DNA of 64,000 bases from an uncultured Phycisphaerales bacterium (GCA_937868095.1 CALMLO010000033.1:1-64000); one strand, 5' to 3'. Positions 36,481-45,900 are shown, counted from the stretch's first letter. Translations and numbers: made by a program. The notes: a model not told the origin generated them from the letters alone.

Positions 36481-38271
36481 ATGAAAAGACCCGTGCGGAC
36501 GGCGGCTTCGGCTGTCTGGATTGTGTTTTGGGCGGTTTGCGGTCCGGCCCGGCCGGCATCCGCACTGGACGAAAGCCGTTATATTCCTTTCGAACAAATC
36601 CGCGCGGGGATGGAGGGGTACTGCCTGACGGTGCTGGAAGGAACGGCGGTCGAAAAGTTTCCCTTAAAGGTGCTAAGCATTGTCCGCAATGCGGAGCCCG
36701 GGTCGGATTTCATCCTTGTTGTGGGGACGGATGAACGATTTAAATATGTCGGTTCCGTGCAGGGGTGCAGCGGCTCGCCGGTCTATCTGGAGGGTCGGCT
36801 GGCCGGCGCATTGGCCGCCGGGTGGGAGGATGCGATTGAGCCGCTTTATCTTGTCCGGCCTATTCAGGACATGCTCAAGGTAGAATCTTCCCCTGCATCG
36901 GGTCCGGTTCCTTCCTTGACAACCGAGCCAAAAGACCTTATTTGTCCTGAAATAGCCCAAAAGCGTTATTTTGACTACCTTCAGAAGACATTTTCGGTTC
37001 GGCGAACAGTCCTGCCTTTGGCTGTCTCTGCGGCGGCGGGTGCTGTCCGGTCGGTCGAGCCGATTCTTCAATCCCTTGGTTTCTATCCTGTTACCGGTCC
37101 GGCGATGGAGGGTGAAAACCAGCCCTCTGCTGAAGGCCAAGCGGGGCTTGTTCCAGGGGGGGTGCTGTCGGTGGTATTGTGCGGCGGCGATATTTCTGTT
37201 GCGGCTGTGGGAACCGCCACGGATGTGGTGGGCGATACGGTGTATGGTTTTGGGCATGGGCTGCTGAGCACGGGGGCGGTTCAGCTGCCGATGGCCGGCG
37301 GGTTTATTCATACGACGATTGCCCGCCGCTCCATCTCCTTTAAATTTGGTTCTCCCGGGCCGATTCTTGGAACGTTTACATCGGACCAGGCCAGCGGGGT
37401 CTGCGGCCGGGTTGGTCAAAAGCCGCCGATGATTCCGCTTCATATCCATCTGGAGCGTTCTGATATTGGCCAGAGCCGTGATTTTGACTGCCAGGTGGCG
37501 GTTCATCCGATTCTGACGCCGCTGCTGCTGCGGATTGCTATTCTTTCGGCGGCTGAGCATTACGGCCAGCTGCCGAGTGAACACTCACTTGAGTATGAGG
37601 GTGTTATCGAACTGGAGGGCTATGACCCCATCCGGCTGGCCAATCTCAGCAGCGATACGGAAGCATTGCAGCCGGCGTCGGAGGCGGCCTCGGCGGCGAA
37701 TCTGCTGCTGAACAACCCTTATCGGCAGGTCGGCATCCATTCGGTGGCGTTGTCGCTGCGGTTTTCGGGCCGTTCCCGTACCGCCAATATCTGGTCGGCA
37801 GAATTGTCCGACGATAAGCCCAAGCCGGGCCAGGTTATTACCCTTCAAACCGTGCTGGAGTCGTTCCGCAGCGATAAAACGATTCATTCCATCCGGCTGC
37901 AGATTCCGCCGGAGTTGAAACAAGGGACTTATTTGCTGCAGGTGCTGGACCGAGATGAGTATTTGGGGTTTCTGCAGAAGGCCTCGCCTTCTCAGTTTGT
38001 CGCTGAAGACCTGGCCTCGATGCTCAAGGCGGTGCGGCGCATTCTGCAAACGCCGCGAAACCAATTGACAGCGGTTCTTCTGCTCGGCCAGGGGGGCATT
38101 GCCATTCGCAATCAGGACCTGCCGGACCTGCCGCTGAGTCGTGCCCTGCTTCTGCAGGACAAGCGGCGGCTGACGCCGGCACTGCCCTTGCAGAGTTGGA
38201 TAGAAACGCAAACCTCCATGGAGTGGATTCCCACCGGAACAATCGTTGTACCGATTCAAGTAGAACCCTAA
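36481..38271 (+). CDS. Secreted SpoIVB-type serine peptidase (family S55)
   Basis: 596 residues from the ATG at 36481, preceded by GAGGAAG. A signal peptide ends near PASALDE. The segment IPFEQIRAGMEGYCLTV is the S55 opening motif, GCSGSPVY (about 95-102) carries the catalytic serine, and FGHGLLSTG and GFIHTTIA are further S55 motifs. Family S55 includes the sporulation signalling protease SpoIVB. About 300 C-terminal residues are beta-rich and unrecognised. The organism type does not form endospores, so a different envelope signalling role is likely. The next gene starts 11 bases on. Confidence 0.87.
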   Translation: MKRPVRTAASAVWIVFWAVCGPARPASALDESRYIPFEQIRAGMEGYCLTVLEGTAVEKFPLKVLSIVRNAEPGSDFILVVGTDERFKYVGSVQGCSGSPVYLEGRLAGALAAGWEDAIEPLYLVRPIQDMLKVESSPASGPVPSLTTEPKDLICPEIAQKRYFDYLQKTFSVRRTVLPLAVSAAAGAVRSVEPILQSLGFYPVTGPAMEGENQPSAEGQAGLVPGGVLSVVLCGGDISVAAVGTATDVVGDTVYGFGHGLLSTGAVQLPMAGGFIHTTIARRSISFKFGSPGPILGTFTSDQASGVCGRVGQKPPMIPLHIHLERSDIGQSRDFDCQVAVHPILTPLLLRIAILSAAEHYGQLPSEHSLEYEGVIELEGYDPIRLANLSSDTEALQPASEAASAANLLLNNPYRQVGIHSVALSLRFSGRSRTANIWSAELSDDKPKPGQVITLQTVLESFRSDKTIHSIRLQIPPELKQGTYLLQVLDRDEYLGFLQKASPSQFVAEDLASMLKAVRRILQTPRNQLTAVLLLGQGGIAIRNQDLPDLPLSRALLLQDKRRLTPALPLQSWIETQTSMEWIPTGTIVVPIQVEP

Positions 38272-38282
38272 GGGATGTTTTC

Positions 38283-40556
38283 ATGAGAAAAAAGCCGCTG
38301 TTCTTTCTGAGTGGTGCGGTTCTGGCCGTATGGTTTGTTTCGGCAGGCCGTGTTGGAGCCGTTACCTCTGTCGTCAGCCGTCATGCCAAGAGTGAGGATT
38401 TTCTCAAGGGCAAACTGGAGAACCTGATGGTGGATTCTGACGGGAATCTCCGGCTGGCCCGTCGGGCTGATGTTTTGCTGGGGCCGGAGACCCTGATTGG
38501 GGTCTGGACAATCAACGCCGTTGCGGCGGAACCGGACGGCTCTGCTGTTTATGCAGGGACCAGCCCGAACGGCACAATCTTTAAATACTCCCAAGGCCGG
38601 ACGGATGTGCTTTATCCAACTGATACGGTTGGGGGAGCGAAAGATGTCTCCTCAGCGCTGGTGGCTCCGCTGCGCAATGAACATGTTTTTGCGCTGGCGT
38701 TCGATTCCGGTGGACGGCTGCTGGCCGGCATCAGCGGTCAGAAAGCCCGTCTGCTGCGGTTTGACAAAGAGCCGACTGTCCTTTTTGAATCTGAGACGGA
38801 TCGGTACATTTATGCCATCACTGCCGACGCGGATGGGATGCTGTATGTGGCAACCGGCCCCAAGGGACGCATTTATCGTCTGCCGCCCTTCGGCGGAGAA
38901 GCGGAGGTTGTTTATGAAAGCCGCGACAAAAATATCCTCTCGCTGGCCTTTGCCAAAGATGGTTCTCTGCTGGCCGGCAGCGACACCCGCGGGCTTGTCT
39001 ATCAGATTGATGTGAAGAGCCGCACGGCTCGCATTCTTTATGACAGTCAGCAGAAAGAAATCACCGCCCTGACGACGGACTCGGACGGCAATGTTTATCT
39101 GGCGGCCTCGAGCACAGCAGCCGTAGCCGGCCGAATTGATTCTGCTGCGCAGGCGCTTGCCAAATCGCCGGGCAGACCTCAATCGGCCCTGGAACCGTCG
39201 GCTCCGGAGGAGGACGAAGGCGATGAGGAAGAAGGCGATGAAGGGGATGAGGAAGAGGGCGGGGAGTTTCTTCTGACAGCGGCCAATGTTGTGAAAGAAG
39301 AACGGCCTGCTGCGCCCGGCGCGCCGCCGGCACCGCCGGTAGGTCCCGCTCCGCGTGCGGTCAGCAGTGTGGTGCGCATCAGTCCCGATGGTTTTGTGCG
39401 GGAAATATTCTCCGACAGAGTAATTTTTTATGCCTTGCTGTATCAGGACGGCAAAGTTTTGGCTGCAACCGGCAATCAGGGACGGCTCTTCGGCATCGAG
39501 CCGGTGATTGACCATCGTTCTATTCTTTATCAGAATGACAAATCCGCCCAGATTACCGCTGTTTTTGCAGGGGCAGACAAGAGTCTTCTGCTGGGGCTGT
39601 CCAATCCGCCGCAACTGGTTTGCCTTGCTCCGGAAGCGGCGGTCGAGGGCAGTTTTACCTCGGATTTGATTGACGCCGGCCAGCCCGCCCGCTGGGGCAA
39701 AATTCAGGCAGAGGGCCGGCTGCCGGAAGGGTCTTCTATCCGGTTTCGTGCCCGCAGCGGCAACCTGAAGGACCCCAATGACCCGACTTTTTCGCCGTGG
39801 CTGCCTTTTCAGGAGCTGACGAAGCCGAGCGACCTGGGCTGTCCGACGGCCCGCTATCTGCAATACCAAATCACCCTTGTCCGCGGCAAAGGCGCCCAAA
39901 GCCCCCTGCTGCAGGAAGTGGCTGTGGCGCACAGCATTCCTAACCTGCCGCCGCAAATTCAGTCAATCGAGGTGCAGCCCTCCAAGGACAAACAGAAATC
40001 GTATCTGTTTCAAATTGGTGCGCGGGCCCTGGACGAAAACGGCGACAAACTGGTCTATCACTTTGATTTTCGGCGTCAAAACCGAAAACGCTGGATTTCG
40101 CTTAAGAAGGATTCTGAGAAGCCCGTTTATGAATGGGACAGCCGCACGGTGGAAGACGGGCGGTATGAAATTCGGATTACCGCCGATGACAAGCGGTCGA
40201 ATCACCCGTCGGAGGCCCTTACCGCTTCCCGCATCAGCGAGACGGTCATTGTGGACAACAGCCAGCCGGCGATTGACGAGGTTCGGCTGAACGTTCAGGG
40301 CCGCGCGCTCGAACTGCAATTTACCGCCGCGGACGTTTTGTCGGCTATCGCCGAGGCGCGGTACACCCTTGACAGCTGCGAAGACTGGATAGGCCTTCTG
40401 CCGGAAGACCTTGTTTTTGATACCACTGAAGAACGTTTCCGTCTGCGGGTGGACAACCTGGAGCCGGGTGATCATGTTCTGACGCTGGCCGTCAGCGACA
40501 GTCCGGGCAATACGCGTTATCAAAGTATGGAGTTCACGATTGGACAGGACGGCTAA
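38283..40556 (+). CDS. Secreted beta-propeller protein with acidic insert
   Basis: 757 residues with a signal peptide (MRKKPLFFLSGAVLAVWFVS). Blades of the type VFALAFDSGGRLLAGISG, IYAITADADGMLYVATG, ILSLAFAKDGSLLAGS and ITALTTDSDGNVYLAASS form an NHL/SMP-30-like propeller. It is interrupted near 305-325 by an Asp/Glu-rich stretch and by a Pro/Ala-rich linker around 345. The C-terminal 220 residues are Ig-like (LVYHFDFRRQNRKRW, YEIRITADDKRSNHPSEAL). It is translated right after the S55 peptidase, and may be its substrate, scaffold or sensor. AAGGGA precedes the ATG. Confidence 0.82.
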   Translation: MRKKPLFFLSGAVLAVWFVSAGRVGAVTSVVSRHAKSEDFLKGKLENLMVDSDGNLRLARRADVLLGPETLIGVWTINAVAAEPDGSAVYAGTSPNGTIFKYSQGRTDVLYPTDTVGGAKDVSSALVAPLRNEHVFALAFDSGGRLLAGISGQKARLLRFDKEPTVLFESETDRYIYAITADADGMLYVATGPKGRIYRLPPFGGEAEVVYESRDKNILSLAFAKDGSLLAGSDTRGLVYQIDVKSRTARILYDSQQKEITALTTDSDGNVYLAASSTAAVAGRIDSAAQALAKSPGRPQSALEPSAPEEDEGDEEEGDEGDEEEGGEFLLTAANVVKEERPAAPGAPPAPPVGPAPRAVSSVVRISPDGFVREIFSDRVIFYALLYQDGKVLAATGNQGRLFGIEPVIDHRSILYQNDKSAQITAVFAGADKSLLLGLSNPPQLVCLAPEAAVEGSFTSDLIDAGQPARWGKIQAEGRLPEGSSIRFRARSGNLKDPNDPTFSPWLPFQELTKPSDLGCPTARYLQYQITLVRGKGAQSPLLQEVAVAHSIPNLPPQIQSIEVQPSKDKQKSYLFQIGARALDENGDKLVYHFDFRRQNRKRWISLKKDSEKPVYEWDSRTVEDGRYEIRITADDKRSNHPSEALTASRISETVIVDNSQPAIDEVRLNVQGRALELQFTAADVLSAIAEARYTLDSCEDWIGLLPEDLVFDTTEERFRLRVDNLEPGDHVLTLAVSDSPGNTRYQSMEFTIGQDG

Positions 40557-40558
40557 GG

Positions 40559-41422
40559 ATGCGCTCCATTGCCTTCGACTCCATCGTCCGAACGACGGCG
40601 GATTTGTGCATTCAGGCCGCCTATGAACTGCCGGAGGATATTTCGGCTGCCGTGCGGAAGGCCCTTCAGACGGAGTCCAGTCCGCGTGCCCGTCTGATTC
40701 TTCAGCAGTTGCTTGAAAATGCGGCGGTTGCCGCCCATGAGCGAATCCCTATTTGTCAGGACACTGGTTTGACGGTCGTGTTTGCGGAGGCAGGCAGCGA
40801 GGTGAGAATTGCTGCGCCGCCGGAGAAGGGTTCGGCCACTTTGATGGATGCCATTCAGGAAGGTGCTGCGCTGGCCTGCAAAGAAGGGCTGCTGCGAGCC
40901 AGTGTCGCCGCCGAGCCGCTGAACAAGCGGCTCAACACAAACACCAACACGCCGGCGTTTGTTCATTTGTCGATTGTGCCCGGGGAGCGGCTGCGGTTAA
41001 GCGTATTGCTGAAGGGCGGCGGCTGTGAGAATAAAAGCCGTTTTGAGATGTTCAATCCGACGGAGTCGCCGCAAACCGTCTGCCGATGGATTGTGCAGAC
41101 CGTGCAGGACGCCGGCCCGAATGCCTGTCCTCCTTTCGTGGTGGGAGTAGGGCTGGGGGGAGATTTTGAATGGTGCTGTCTGCTCAGCAAGAAAGCCCTG
41201 CTCAGGCCCGTCGGCAGTACCCACCCTGACCCTTTTTATGCCTCTCTTGAAGAAACCCTGCTGAAGGACATCCATGCGTTGGGGCTTGGGCCTCAGGGAT
41301 TGGGCGGGGATACGACTGCCTTGGCCGTCCATATTGAAACAGCCCCCTGCCATATTGCCTCTCTGCCGGCGGCGGTCAATATCGACTGCCACGCCCATCG
41401 GCATAAAACCGCCGTTCTTTAA
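40559..41422 (+). CDS. Class I fumarate hydratase, alpha (N-terminal) subunit
   Basis: 287 residues matching the iron-sulfur half of class I fumarases and L-tartrate dehydratases. The three cluster cysteines are visible in ICQDTG, KGGGCENKSRF and GGDFEWCC. LNTNTNTPAFVHL and LGLGPQGLGGDTTALAVHI are typical. The beta subunit that completes the active site normally follows, but the 100 bases downstream and the next genes do not contain it. It begins two bases after the propeller gene, an odd operon for a TCA-cycle enzyme. Tartrate dehydratase alpha is an alternative. Confidence 0.9.
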   Translation: MRSIAFDSIVRTTADLCIQAAYELPEDISAAVRKALQTESSPRARLILQQLLENAAVAAHERIPICQDTGLTVVFAEAGSEVRIAAPPEKGSATLMDAIQEGAALACKEGLLRASVAAEPLNKRLNTNTNTPAFVHLSIVPGERLRLSVLLKGGGCENKSRFEMFNPTESPQTVCRWIVQTVQDAGPNACPPFVVGVGLGGDFEWCCLLSKKALLRPVGSTHPDPFYASLEETLLKDIHALGLGPQGLGGDTTALAVHIETAPCHIASLPAAVNIDCHAHRHKTAVL

Positions 41423-41522
41423 TCCGCGGAAGGCCTGCTGAAGAAGTCCGGCTGTCCGGTCCAAGAGTTCGGCTTCGGCCAGACGCCGGAGCAGATGATT
41501 TGATACGGCACGGCTGAAGGTT

Positions 41523-42608
41523 TTACTCCTTCAGGGCATCGAGAATCCGGTCTGTATCCACGTAGTCGCGTACAATCTGATGAAGACGGATAATCTTGTC
41601 TGTTTCATAGGGGCGAATCTTAAACCCCAAATCCTTCATCCGGGCACTGACGGTAAAGGTGTCGTCGGTGCTCAGCAGAACGGGAATCTGACTGGCCTGC
41701 AGCAGCGGCTCGATGGTCGGATGGGGTTCAAAGCCGCTGGTGAGAATCATCCCTCCGGTCTTTTCGCCGTACCGCGAGAGCAGCAAAATGGTAATCAAAA
41801 TGTTGTCCACGCGGTCGCCCGGGATAATGACGAGGGTGCGATCTTCGATATGCTGAAAGACATGCTGGGGCTCCATCGCCGCGATAATCACATGATTGAT
41901 GCGGTTGTTCAGCGACTCTGAGCCGCAGAATACCTTATAGCCGAATTCTTCGGCAACCTGCCCTACGGTAAATTCGGACAGGGCCGGCTCATAGGGCATG
42001 GCCCCTACGAGTTCTGTACCGAGCAGGCGAAGGCCCTTGGCGGCTGTTTCACAGATTTTGTCGTACTTTTCGGGAAGAATCTTGTTTAAGATTGCGCCGA
42101 CGACTTCCACCTCGTAGTCGGCAAAGAGCGCCAGACTGACAGCGATTTCATCGAGCGGCCGGCCGATGCCTCCTTCGGTGACAATCACCACCTTGGCTCC
42201 GAGCAGCTGGGCTACGCGGGCATTGGACAGTCCAAAACAGCTGCCGACTCCGGCATGGCCGGTGCCTTCATAAATCAGCATCGGATGCCACTGCCTGAGT
42301 TTGTAATGCACAGAGAGAATCTGCTCTTCCAGCGGCCTTACATCGGGATTGTCAATAAAGCGTTTGGTAAAGCCCCTCTCAATGGCAATGGGGCTGAGAT
42401 AATACGGCTCATCTTTTATATGAAAGACCTGGTGCATCAGGACGCCGTCTTCGTCGATATTTTTGTCCTGGTAGCGGACATAATGCTGGCCTACCGGCTT
42501 GCAGTATCCGGGATTGAGGCCTCGCTCCTGCAACAGCTGCATCAGTCCCAGGCAGACGGATGTCTTGCCGCAGTCCCGCAGTGTCGCTCCTATGAAGAGT
42601 GGTTTCAT
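41523..42608 (-). CDS. BioD-like ATPase with DRTGG domain
   Basis: 361 residues. The N-terminal P-loop domain (about 1-215) has a modified Walker A, GATLRDCGKTSV, and resembles dethiobiotin synthetase and the N-terminal part of long phosphotransacetylases. The C-terminal DRTGG domain (about 215-340) contains RTLVIIPGDRVDNI and GEKTGGMILTSG. The phosphotransacetylase catalytic domain itself is absent. Such stand-alone proteins may sense nucleotides or acetyl metabolism; function is not established. Confidence 0.85.
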   Translation of the reverse strand: MKPLFIGATLRDCGKTSVCLGLMQLLQERGLNPGYCKPVGQHYVRYQDKNIDEDGVLMHQVFHIKDEPYYLSPIAIERGFTKRFIDNPDVRPLEEQILSVHYKLRQWHPMLIYEGTGHAGVGSCFGLSNARVAQLLGAKVVIVTEGGIGRPLDEIAVSLALFADYEVEVVGAILNKILPEKYDKICETAAKGLRLLGTELVGAMPYEPALSEFTVGQVAEEFGYKVFCGSESLNNRINHVIIAAMEPQHVFQHIEDRTLVIIPGDRVDNILITILLLSRYGEKTGGMILTSGFEPHPTIEPLLQASQIPVLLSTDDTFTVSARMKDLGFKIRPYETDKIIRLHQIVRDYVDTDRILDALKE

Positions 42609-42682
42609 CGGTTTTCTTTATGCCTCTGTTTCCGTTTTATAACAGTATACTTTCTGCCGCGGAAAAAAGGTTTAAAAAACTG

Positions 42683-43150
42683 CTACTCCGAAGGAAACTT
42701 TACTCGACTTATTTCCTCCCGACTGCGGATCCGCCGTCCCAACGGGACCAGCCCCCAAAGGACAATCAAAGCGATAACGGTCACGCCGACAGCGGTCCTG
42801 TACAGTTGAAATCCGCACGCAATCCCAATGCCGCTTACCAGCCAGATTGTGGCGGCTGTTGTAATGCCATGAATGGAGCGGCTGCCCTGGATAACGGCCC
42901 CGGCCCCGATAAATCCGACGCCGGTAATCACTCCCTGCAGAAGTCGAGCCGTACTGTTATTGTCAGAGGAGCCCTCCTTCAGGGATAAGGCCAGAGTGGT
43001 AAACAGGGTTGCCGACAAACAGATAAGGATATTGGTCCGAAGACCGGCCGGCTTGCGATGAAGTTCGCGCTCCAGGCCTATCAGCCCTCCGAGCAGAAGT
43101 GCCACCCCATAGGGTATCAGCTGTTTCCAGTCTGTTATGTCCGTTCCCAT
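42683..43150 (-). CDS. MgtC/SapB-family membrane protein
   Basis: 155 residues with about five membrane helices. The family core is clear: LLLGGLIGLERELHRKPAGLRTN, ITGVGFIGAGAVI and GITTAATIWLVSGIGIACG. The C-terminal cytoplasmic ACT-like domain of long MgtC proteins is missing, as in the short SapB group. MgtC proteins inhibit ATP synthase or affect Mg2+ homeostasis in some pathogens; the role here is open. AAGGAGC precedes the ATG. Confidence 0.93.
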   Translation of the reverse strand: MGTDITDWKQLIPYGVALLLGGLIGLERELHRKPAGLRTNILICLSATLFTTLALSLKEGSSDNNSTARLLQGVITGVGFIGAGAVIQGSRSIHGITTAATIWLVSGIGIACGFQLYRTAVGVTVIALIVLWGLVPLGRRIRSREEISRVKFPSE

Positions 43151-43368
43151 CGGAGTGCTCCTTGAAAAAGCGGTTTATAAGTACTTTTGCAAATTTTTAT
43201 TAAAAAGACAAAGACGCCCGCCAAGGCCTCAAGGCACTTGCCTTTTCTTGTGTTTTACCGGACTGGGTTGGCTTATTGATTCCTCTATAAAGTTATAGGA
43301 ATATATCTGTATCAAGGCCTTTGAACGGCGGCATCCGTTTCTTTATCGGCTTGCGAGCACCCGGAAGG

Positions 43369-43989
43369 TTAATCGGCGGAGAGGGAGGGGAGCAGTTCGG
43401 GGTGTTCCACCTGTTCGAGGGTCTGGCGGATAAATTCTTTCCAGTGAGGCAGCCGGTGGGTGCGGCGCTGAAGGATGATATTGCGCAGCGTCCGATAACT
43501 CATACACCACAGGCGGGTCTGAAGGAACCCTTCGGGGAGGCGTTTTTTGACGCCGACCAAATCCTGCCTGCCGGCGGCCTGATGAATGGCATGCAGTGTC
43601 TCCAGCGGGCAGCTGTCCGGCTCAAAATTGGCCTTCAGAAATGCGGCGACGGAGGATTCATCCTCCAGATTGACGGCCAGCAACTCCTCGGTGAGGGTGT
43701 GCATGGTGCTTTCGGACTGCTTTGTTGACATGCGGAATGTATCGGCCTCCTGCCACCAATAGCGAGGAGCTCGAACATCCAGCCAGACAAAAATGCTCTC
43801 AAGAAACTTGTTGTGGCCGCCGTCTTTGTCGGCCAGCCGCTGAGCAACCTGAGACATCTTGTCGGGATTTCGCTTCTTATTATGCGAAAGCCCCAGCAGG
43901 GCTGCTTCATAGCCGGCTTCATTTATTTTTTTTACATCCATATAAATATGAGCCGCTGTTTGCGAGGGCTTCTGTGTCGCCGTTTCCAT
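43369..43989 (-). CDS. Conserved protein with a ThyX-like motif region
   Basis: 206 residues. The motifs APRYWWQEADTF, STKQSESTMHTL and FLQTRLWCMSYRTLRNII recall a family of unknown function found in phages and bacteria that seems distantly related to flavin-dependent thymidylate synthase. The ThyX RHR signature is not present in its standard form, so thymidylate synthesis is not claimed. AGGGAGC precedes the ATG. No phage genes are nearby. The 218-base gap to the MgtC-like gene has only weak hairpins. Confidence 0.6.
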   Translation of the reverse strand: METATQKPSQTAAHIYMDVKKINEAGYEAALLGLSHNKKRNPDKMSQVAQRLADKDGGHNKFLESIFVWLDVRAPRYWWQEADTFRMSTKQSESTMHTLTEELLAVNLEDESSVAAFLKANFEPDSCPLETLHAIHQAAGRQDLVGVKKRLPEGFLQTRLWCMSYRTLRNIILQRRTHRLPHWKEFIRQTLEQVEHPELLPSLSAD

Positions 43990-44112
43990 CGCTGCTCCCT
44001 ATCCCTGGATATTTTCCCTTTTTTGTTCTTTTTACCAGCCCAACAAAAATATAGCAAGAATTGTTTGGCTTTGCCGACCGGACTATCTGGACAAAAACTG
44101 TCCCTTTTGTAT

Positions 44113-44661
44113 TCAAACCGTTGCCGGCGAGCGTTCGAGTGTGAGCAGTCTTTGCTTGATTCTGATTCCCCCTTGAGCGGAGAAACCGCCCAACGAGCCG
44201 TCTGAGCGAATGACGCGATGGCAGGGGATAATCAGCGGAAGAGGGTTGGCGGCCAAGGCCCTGCCGACAGCCCTTGATGCGTTGGGAAAATACGCCCTTT
44301 GGGCAAGAGCATTGTAAGTTATTGTATTTCCGTAAGTTATGTTTCTTAAGGCATTCAGCACTGTGTTTTGAAACTCGGTAAGCCCGTGAAGGCAAACCGG
44401 AACCCGCCCAAAATCAATACAAACTCCCTCGAAATACTCCTTTACTGCTTCCTGGACCTCTTTTTGATAAGCAGGGTCATAAGAGACTTCAAAGCCGCGG
44501 GATAAGGTCTTGTGAACCATTTCTTTATTCTTTGCGGGCAGACAGGTTCGGGTAAGCCCATCGTGAAAACCGGCCAGCCCAAACCAGCCCCATTGGGTCT
44601 GGAATGTCGTATAATATCCTTTGGACTTCACTTTCAGTTCCTCTTTCTTGGCAATAACCAT
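44113..44661 (-). CDS. ogt: O6-alkylguanine-DNA alkyltransferase
   Basis: 182 residues from the ATG at 44661. A GTG at 44631 is preceded by GAGGAACTGAAA and may be the true start (172 residues). The acceptor-cysteine motif IIPCHRVI, the helix-turn-helix ITYNALAQRAYFPNASRAVGRALAANP and the C-terminal SLGGFSAQGGIRIKQRLL define the family. It repairs O6-methylguanine by a suicide transfer to cysteine. The frame stays open upstream to 45798, but that stretch is antisense to pheA and is not coding. Confidence 0.92.
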   Translation of the reverse strand: MVIAKKEELKVKSKGYYTTFQTQWGWFGLAGFHDGLTRTCLPAKNKEMVHKTLSRGFEVSYDPAYQKEVQEAVKEYFEGVCIDFGRVPVCLHGLTEFQNTVLNALRNITYGNTITYNALAQRAYFPNASRAVGRALAANPLPLIIPCHRVIRSDGSLGGFSAQGGIRIKQRLLTLERSPATV

Positions 44662-44690
44662 TCTGAACCGGCTCAAAACAGAAAAACAGA

Positions 44691-44719
44691 TTGACTGAAC
44701 CCTGGAAATATGATAAATA
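44691..44719 (+). promoter_or_regulatory. Promoter of pheA
   Basis: TTGACT (44691-44696), a 17-base spacer and TAAATA (44714-44719) lie about 60 bases before the pheA ATG, in the gap divergent from ogt. Read by eye. Confidence 0.55.
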
Positions 44720-44781
44720 AGTTCTTTCCGACATAAAGGGAGATTTTCTATCTTTATCAGAAGGGCCTGCTGCTTTCGGCA

Positions 44782-45852
44782 ATGACGCTGGATAAATTGA
44801 GAAAACAGATTGATTCGATTGATGAAAAGCTTGTCGAGCTGATCAATCAGCGTGCGCAGGTCGCCGTCGAAATCGGCAAGCTCAAACAAGGCCGCAACGA
44901 TCCGGTTTATGTTCCGCATCGGGAAAAGGAAGTTTTGGACAAAATTGCCGCGCTCAACAAAGGACCTCTTCCCGATAAGACTCTTTTTGCGATCTGGCGG
45001 GAATTGATGAGCGGGTCTTTGTACCTGGAACAGCCGCTGCGGATCGGGTTTCTGGGGCCTAAGGGCAGTTTCAGCCACAATGCGGCGATTCTGAAATTCG
45101 GCCAAAGCGTGGAGTACGAGGCGCTGGCTGATATTCGGGCTATTTTTGAAGAGGTCAGCAAGGGGCACTGCCATTTTGGAATTGTTCCGATTGAAAACTC
45201 CGCCGGCGGCGGTGTTCGGGAATCGCTGGATGCCTTTATCGAAACGGACGTGATGGTCTGTGCGGAAGTGCATATGGCCATTCATCACAACCTGATGGCG
45301 AATTGTCCGCTGTCGGAAATCACCAAAATCTACTCCCAGCCGGAGGTTTTCGCTCAGTGCCGCAACTGGCTGGCCGCCACGTTCAAGGTGGCCAAGACCA
45401 TTCCGGTTGCCTCTTCTTCGCGGGCGGCGCAGCTGGCCCTTGAAGAACCCGGCGCTGCGGCCATTGCCTCCTCTGTCGCTGCGGAAATTTACGGGCTGAA
45501 AATCCTCTGCGAGGATATCGAAGACATCTCCAACAACATCACCCGTTTTCTGATTATCGGCAAGCAGGATGCCCAGCCCACCGGCGACGACAAAACCATT
45601 GTTCTGTTCAGTACGGCGCATCGGACGGGGGCACTGGCTGATGTGCTGGATGTCTTCAAAGAATACAACCTTAATATGACCAGTATCGGTTCGAGGCCGA
45701 ATAAAAAACGCGAGTGGGAATATTATTTCTTTGTGGATTTTCTCGGCCATCGCCTGCAGGAGAATGTAAAGAAGGCGCTGGAAGAGGCAAAAAGCCACTG
45801 CCTTCAGCTGTCGGTGCTGGGCAGTTTTCCCCGCAATCCAACCGTTTTATAA
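44782..45852 (+). CDS. pheA: Bifunctional chorismate mutase/prephenate dehydratase
   Basis: 356-residue P-protein. The chorismate mutase domain occupies 1-85 (LDKLRKQIDSIDEKLVELINQRAQVAVEIG). The dehydratase domain (about 88-270) has LGPKGSFSHNAA, PIENSAGG and ITRFLIIG. The C-terminal ACT domain (about 275-356, with SIGSRPNKKREWEY) should bind phenylalanine for feedback control. It converts chorismate to phenylpyruvate. It is followed 48 bases later by tpiA. Confidence 0.96.
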   Translation: MTLDKLRKQIDSIDEKLVELINQRAQVAVEIGKLKQGRNDPVYVPHREKEVLDKIAALNKGPLPDKTLFAIWRELMSGSLYLEQPLRIGFLGPKGSFSHNAAILKFGQSVEYEALADIRAIFEEVSKGHCHFGIVPIENSAGGGVRESLDAFIETDVMVCAEVHMAIHHNLMANCPLSEITKIYSQPEVFAQCRNWLAATFKVAKTIPVASSSRAAQLALEEPGAAAIASSVAAEIYGLKILCEDIEDISNNITRFLIIGKQDAQPTGDDKTIVLFSTAHRTGALADVLDVFKEYNLNMTSIGSRPNKKREWEYYFFVDFLGHRLQENVKKALEEAKSHCLQLSVLGSFPRNPTVL

Positions 45853-45900
45853 CCAGCCCTTTATGAAAAGATAAATGGAAAGGAAAAACAGGAGCAACCC

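Noticed and set aside
43369-43989. Calling this gene thyX
   Set aside because: The standard RHR signature is missing and resemblance rests on a short motif region.
44662-45798. Long leftward open frame continuing from ogt through the pheA region
   Set aside because: It is antisense to pheA, which has clear domain motifs; only the C-terminal 182 codons show alkyltransferase homology.
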